Part shown: positions 59,397 through 64,000 of the stretch, piece by piece
How positions within the stretch are numbered: position 1 is the first letter of the stretch
Layout: each line of letters begins with the position of its first letter
Assembly: GCA_018466975.1 (NCBI GenBank)
Contig: JAENRS010000022.1
Location: 744,001-808,000 of the forward strand
Origin: Sparassis latifolia
Lineage: Eukaryota; Basidiomycota; Agaricomycetes; Polyporales; Sparassidaceae
Length of the DNA stretch: 64,000 nt
Direction: 5' to 3'
Notes under the pieces: generated by a model
Databases searched by the model: none
Told to the model about the DNA's origin: nothing
The model's input: the letters and a program-made list of their open reading frames with translations, nothing else
Program-made: the position numbers and the translations under genes

Positions 59397-60845
59397 ATGT
59401 CCGCTTCCACCCCTCCCAGCAGGCGCAGCGGCGCTGTCCAGCAATCCTTTACGCCATCTCACCAGACAGGAGAGGATCCCGACCTCTTTTCTCTGTCGCC
59501 ATTGACAAGTGTCTCGAGCCACGATGGATCAACTGAAAAGAGCCTCAGGCTGCAGTCTTTACCGTCTCCGACGGAGGAGACCACCCCGACACAAGGCCAA
59601 CCGAGACAGAGAGAAGAGGAACTGTCACCAACATTGTCTCTTCATCGTAATCTCACCACCGATGTCGGGGATGTCGGGTCTCTTTCCCACAGAGCACAAT
59701 GGTTGGAACCCCTAAAATTTGTTTCACCACGCCCATCGAACACATCGACAGTAGATCAAGCACTGCGTACTATACTACCTCGAGCGCCAGACCCATACGA
59801 AGAGGGTGCATTAAAGAGCACGAAGGATATCACGCAGACAGAACTGAATGTCAACGAGAACGATCAGCTGGAGAAGATCGTCTATGTTCCAACTTTGGTC
59901 ACCTGCCTGCGAGACCGGGCCGTCGAAAAACTCCAGAATCTGCACATCAACTGGGACGAAGACGATGATATTCTTTCTGTCACGAATTTCCATCCATATA
60001 CTACCGCTAGGAATCTGCCGGGGACAATCTGGTCTGAGAAGGATATAGAACACTGGACTCACGCAGTGTTGTTCAGACCAGCTGTAGCAGCCGTGCGTGC
60101 CGTGATGCTCCAAGATATCAAGCACGATTTCGACAAAGTTCATCCTTATGTGTCATCGTGCCCTAACATTGGTGTAATCCCGGACGGGATGTTCGTTCTA
60201 TCAGAGGAAGATTCAATACCTACTATTGGTGTGGTCGTCGAGAACAAAACACCGTCAATGTGGGATGAAGGAATGGACTACGGATCCCTGGAGTGGCCCG
60301 AAGGTAGTGAAAGAGACATCCCTGCAGGAACCGCAATGCGTTTTTACTGGCCAACGAAAATAAGAGGCAACAAAGAGCAGGATAGGGTTATAGTCCAAGT
60401 ACGCTGCTGTGGTCTCCATGGTAGTGATTTCTAGTAATCAATCTGATGTTTTTCTTTTGCCTAGGCATGGACGCAGTTGGTAAAGGCAGAGTGCGACCTC
60501 GGAATTATCTCGACTCTTAATACCAATGTTTTCCTCGCGCGTGGACGAGGAAATCACCGGAACACTCTGTATATTTCACCTACCTATCAGCGTGCAATGT
60601 GCCCTATCTACGCGGTGTTCTGCTGGTTTGCCATCGCTGCGGGTATCTTCAAGTACGAGGATCTGAATCTCCCTACACCGGACGCTAGCTGGTGGAACGA
60701 CCTAGTTAGGCGCGATTTGTACAGCGAGTCCCCGGGCGTATGTGCAGCGTGAGCTATCTAAGTATCAATGCTTATTCTTCACGCATTAACTCACGTGTTG
60801 TGTATTTGCAGGACATACTACACAAGGTACCTGGAACAGATTTGA
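59397..60845 (+). CDS. PD-(D/E)XK nuclease-like protein 3, intact
   Basis: Exons 59397-60398, 60465-60748 and 60812-60845 join in phase to 439 residues. Residues 1-90 are Ser/Thr/Pro-rich and probably disordered. The ordered part runs VGSLSHRAQWLEPL, TQTELNVNENDQLEKIVYVP, FHPYTTARNLPGTIWSEKDIE, LFRPAVAAVRAVML, HPYVSSCPN. P262-D263 and E282-x-K284 form a PD-x18-ExK arrangement, the metal-binding signature of the PD-(D/E)XK nuclease superfamily. A Cys/aromatic-rich C-terminal part follows (ISPTYQRAMCPIYAVFCWFA). The family is not one I can name; nuclease activity is inferred from this signature only. Divergent pair with kinase-like copy E. Confidence 0.75.
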
Positions 60846-61321
60846 ACTTTTAATTATGGAGGACGTAGTTGTATTGCTCGATTCGTGTTTCTGTTAGCGA
60901 ACATTGCATGTTACATACATCATTTTGTGTCGAACAAATCACTACAGAGTCATTGTGTTTACATATCGAACAGGACAGTCAGTTATTCAAAGTCGCATTT
61001 AAACAACTGTGTGCCACAGACACGACGATGTGAAATATCCAGACTCCATCTTCAAGGAGTCGACGCGTACGGAGCCGTGTCCCTTTCAGCCACAGTCGTG
61101 TCGCCAGTGACTGGTGACGCGTGACCTCGAGGCGTTTCCACAAGCTCTGACAAGATTTGCGGTACGATAGCGCAATCCTTCACTGAAACCGTCATAGTCT
61201 ATCTCTTCGACCAGCGGCACACGGCCCCGTATATTTTCAGCCATCTCTCTCACTAGATAAACCCGGCTGTCCTCCGATATGAAATCCCACCTTCCTACCT
61301 TCGCATCTATTGCGCGCTGAG
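60846..61321. other. Intergenic, no gene seen
   Basis: 3' flank of nuclease-like gene 3 and upstream flank of an aldo-keto reductase fragment. Confidence 0.5.
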
Positions 61322-61620
61322 ATGCCCTGGGGAAGCATCACCTCAACGACGGTCAGTCTTCTCCCTTCATTCATCCTTCTATGTTCCCGCTGACGGCCGC
61401 TTTGACTGTAGGAATGACTGCGCCGATCGTCGCATTTGGTACATGGAGGCGAGGCAACGGGCCGATGGGCTGCAGACCATCGACCTTGTTCAGCTCGCCA
61501 TCGCCACCGGGTTTACTCACATTGGCGCGTCCCTTATTCTTCAGCTGAGTGCTCTGGCGGTTGACCTATCGCTAGATACCGCGCAGGTGTACCGCAACGA
61601 AGAGGAGGCAGGTGTGGCGA
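61322..61620 (+). pseudogene. Aldo-keto reductase N-terminal fragment
   Basis: After an intron (ending near 61411) the text MTAPIVAFGTWRRGNGP, then LAIATGFTHI and, past a short intron with a GC donor (about 61526-61576), DTAQVYRNEEEAGVAI. This is the classic start of fungal aldo-keto reductases up to the catalytic Tyr-containing strand. Homology ends abruptly at 61620 where the duplicated kinase-like unit begins, so the gene was cut by that duplication. Confidence 0.7.
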
Positions 61621-61745
61621 TACAAAATATGGAGACACCAACTCCCAGTCAGACCTTGCAGAAACACAAGCGGCTCTTCGCAAGTACAGCAGAACTCTCG
61701 AGAAGTGGTCGCAGTGCGAACCGTAGTCGTATGAACGTGCTAAAT
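61621..61745 (+). pseudogene. Kinase-like C-terminal tail, duplicated relic
   Basis: Copy of the end of relic H: LFASTAELSRSGRSANRS in one frame, and RKYSRTLEKWSQCEP in the family frame. Confidence 0.6.
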
Positions 61746-61935
61746 AAATTTCCGCCAAACTTCTACTGTGATACGCAAGTAGTGCGAACTGCATAGTCGG
61801 CATGATTCTCGAGTCCTAACAGTCTCTTTCAATACAGTTGGCATTAGATTGGAAGTTAAATTATTGAAGGTACATTGTCATCCAGAATACAGAAGCTATC
61901 ACGGGGACATCCTAAGACTGAATGATGATTGAGGC

Positions 61936-62938
61936 TCACTCTTCCACCATACTGTTATCAAGATACTTATAAGGTTCACAGCGCTTTCGTTTCTCAAGAG
62001 CTGTGCGGTACATCTGATGATAGACGTGTGCACGTTCAAGTGCCTCTTCCGGCGAGGTCCCCGGAGGTGCAACCGTAGCAAGCAACTCTGGCGAGTCGGT
62101 GTACTTTATCGGAATTCTCCTTCCCAAAAAACGGAATGTTTCTTCCATAGAATGAGTACCGCATGCACACAAATGAAGATGCAGACGTACTAGGTAGCCA
62201 CACATCTGCCAATTGCCCCGCCCAGTGCAACTCGTCACACCCGAAGTGGAATCGATCAGGTTCGGGGATGTCGAACTGGATGGGTAACTTAACCGGACAG
62301 TCATGGTTCTTGGACTCGGAGATGTCAAAGTCGACAATAATGGGGTGCCCTTCCTTATTGATAACAATGTTCTGTTCACGGACGTCGTTGTGCACGACTC
62401 CCCGGCGATGAATCTCGAACAATGAGTCGAGTACCTGTCGTCTGTGGTGTTGGTTAGATGACAGGATAATTGTCTATCAATAGAATGTGCAGGCTCACCT
62501 GAAGTCCCAAGAGGTGTATCGCAATTTTCTAGTGAGTTCCTCACCGCAGTACTCCAACAAAAGGCAGGCAGCCCGTCCATCATCCATTTCACCCTCGTAG
62601 AGGCCAAAGCACTGAGGAATGAGATGACCTTGCAAGTCCTGCAGCTTGTCGTACATGCTGAACTCGAAGTGCAACTTGTCTCTGGCAGGCCTGCCATAGA
62701 CGACTTTGCAAACAACTTCGCGAGGAAGATGCTCAGCGGCCTCAGGGGAATCAGATGTAACACGGATAGTGGCACGATAAACTGCTGAAAGTTTCTTGCC
62801 CTCATGGATACACACCACGTCGGTGAGGGTCAACCGCATGTTTTTGTGAGATCCCTCGTCACGGTCGACACGGAGCAAGTCGTAGAATTCGGGGAGTCTC
62901 TCATCGGGAAAGAGCCTAGGAAATCTCAGAAGGGCCAT
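61936..62938 (-). CDS. Kinase-like protein copy F, intact
   Basis: Exons 62938-62499, 62441-62191 and 62141-61936 give 298 residues. Catalytic loop HNDVREQNIVI, metal motif IIVDFD and the C-terminus are identical to copy E at the protein level (exons 2 and 3). Exon 1 differs from copy E at roughly 18 of about 147 positions by eye (for example RLFPDERL against SLIPDARL). A longer in-frame N-terminal extension up to 63094 is open, but the ATG at 62938 matches the family start MALLRFP. No nuclease-like gene lies upstream, so this copy is unpaired within the window. Confidence 0.8.
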
Positions 62939-62960
62939 AATCACAGCGAGGAGATGACTT

Positions 62961-62984
62961 GAGGGTGAGGTTTGACTCACCCTC
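62961..62984 (-). promoter_or_regulatory. Leader hairpin of kinase-like copy F
   Basis: GAGGGTGAG and CTCACCCTC arms, 6-nt loop, right after a TATTAAG box; counterpart of 58874-58897. Confidence 0.5.
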
Positions 62985-63119
62985 TTAATACGCGTAGCGC
63001 GGTCGGAAGTTTCAGCCACTGCTGGCAGTGACGCGTGACCTGCACCTCGAGGTGTTCCCATATTTGCCGTAAGATACATAGCGCAATCCTTCATGATCAG
63101 TCCACCCTCGTACTATGGG

Positions 63120-63292
63120 TTACCAGAACTCTCGAGAAGTAGCTGCAAGTTCGATCCAGAATCCCGCTGTTTTCGACCTGCTCTATTTATCAATATTTCC
63201 TGTTGTCTTGCGTGAGTGAGCGTAAGCGATGCCTTTGGACTGCCGGCGTAGGTCGCGGTGTGAACCGTACTCGTACGAATGTGCTAAATAAA
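63120..63292 (+). pseudogene. Kinase-like C-terminal tail, third relic
   Basis: Contains CCAGAACTCTCGAGAAGT (63123-63140) and, at 63255-63292, a frame reading RCEPYSYECAK then stop: the family C-terminus, here with Tyr where relic H has a stop. Confidence 0.55.
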
Positions 63293-64000
63293 ATCCCACC
63301 AAACTTTGACTGTGATACTCAACTTGAAGTAGTGCGAACCGTATAGTTGGCATGACTCTAGAGCCCTAACAGTCTCGTCGTTCAATACATCATGACGTCG
63401 AAAACGAAATCGTTGGAGGTACATCCAGAATACAGAAGCTGTCACGGGGACATTCTAAGACTAAATGACAAGGGCTCATTCATCCACCATACTGTTGTCG
63501 AGATACTCATAAGGTTCACAGCGCTTTCGTTTCTCAAGAGCTGTGCGGAACATCTGATAATACACGTGTGCGCGTTCAAGTGCCTCTTCCGGCGAGGTCC
63601 CCGAAGGTGCAACCTTAGCAAGCAACTCTGGTGAGTCGGTGTACTTTATCGGGACTCTCCTTCCCAAAAAAAGGAATGTCGCTTTCAGGGAATGAGTATC
63701 GCGTGCACAGAAATGAAGATACAGACGTACTAGGTAGCCACACATCTGCCAATTGCCCCGCCCAGTGCAACTCGTCACACCCGAAGTGGAATCGATCAGG
63801 TTCGGGGACGTCGAACTGGATGGGTAACTTTACCGGACAGTCATGGTTCTTGGAATCGGAGATGTCAAAGTCGACAATAATGGGGCGCCCCTCCTTATTG
63901 ATAACAATGTTCCGTTCGCGGACATCGTTGTGCACGACTCCCCGGCGATGAATCTCGAGCAATGAATCGAGTACCTGTCGTCTGTGATGTTGGTTAGATG
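63249..64000. repeat. Duplicated unit, copy 3 (continues past window)
   Basis: Shares relic tail, 3' flank and kinase exons 2 and 3 with the units at 57509 and 61620. Confidence 0.8.
63476..64000 (-). CDS. Kinase-like protein copy G (5' exon outside window)
   Basis: Exons 63981-63731 and 63681-63476 are visible; the intron continues past the right edge and exon 1 is missing. Catalytic loop HNDVRERNIVI, metal motif IIVDFD and the ending KRKRCEPYEYLDNSMVDE are intact. It differs from copies E and F by a few residues (LEIHRR, DISDSKNHD, ATFLFLGRRVP). The spacing between exons is identical to copies E and F. Whether it is whole, and whether a nuclease-like gene sits beyond it, cannot be seen. 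Confidence 0.75.

Larger units (their letters stand above)
61620..62986. repeat. Duplicated unit, copy 2 (relic tail plus kinase-like F)
   Basis: Near-identical to 57509-58899 over the relic tail and kinase exons 2 and 3; more diverged over exon 1. Confidence 0.85.

Noticed and set aside
1..64000. CRISPR arrays, operons, ribosome binding sites, tRNA or rRNA genes
   Set aside because: Spliced eukaryotic genes make bacterial features irrelevant, and no RNA gene could be supported by reading alone.

Overview
The window looks like nuclear DNA of a basidiomycete fungus, probably an Agaricomycete. Genes are broken by many 49-66 nt GT-AG introns, coding DNA is moderately GC-rich, TATA boxes can be seen, and the families are typical of mushrooms and polypores: expanded short-chain dehydrogenases (SDR), a BTB protein, a Crinkler/RHS-type NTPase, and small kinase-like proteins. 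All gene models were built by hand from splice motifs, reading phase and paralogue comparison; no search was run.

Layout. 1-6 kb: an SLC35F6-like transporter (5' end outside the window), a small uncharacterised protein, and a minus-strand P-loop NTPase of the Crinkler/RHS type. 6.15-10.59 kb: a complete but apparently non-coding LTR retrotransposon with 528-bp LTRs and target duplication ATAGG. 11.2-12.5 kb: a kinase-like gene split by a hAT-type MITE. 15-16 kb: Mn-type superoxide dismutase. 16.8-19.5 kb: an intact kinase-like gene and a small unknown gene. 20.6-35.7 kb: an SDR array with four intact genes, one frameshifted copy and two relics, plus an 860-residue low-complexity protein at 28.3-31.2 kb. 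36.3-42.6 kb: a tandem duplication of a kinase-like gene, then a broken nuclease-like gene. 42.9-45.6 kb: a FabG-like SDR and an F-box/LRR-like gene. 46.8-51.5 kb and 55.9-64 kb: kinase-like and nuclease-like genes with their relics. 53.3-55.7 kb: a BTB protein and a decayed unknown gene.

The most unusual content is a two-family system. At least twelve loci encode or once encoded a compact (about 275-300 residue) kinase-like protein with an HxD-x4-N catalytic loop and a DFD-type metal motif. Three loci encode or once encoded a protein with a PD-x18-ExK nuclease signature. Each nuclease-like gene sits head to head with a kinase-like gene (40131/40968, 49183/50060, 58831/59397). Copies are in every state from intact to relic, with recent segmental duplication and mosaic divergence. 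This birth-and-death pattern, and the nuclease plus kinase combination, recall the Spok spore-killer proteins of Podospora, where both domains lie in one protein, and the nuclease/kinase Crinkler-type effectors. A split toxin-antidote or conflict module is a hypothesis here, not a demonstration.
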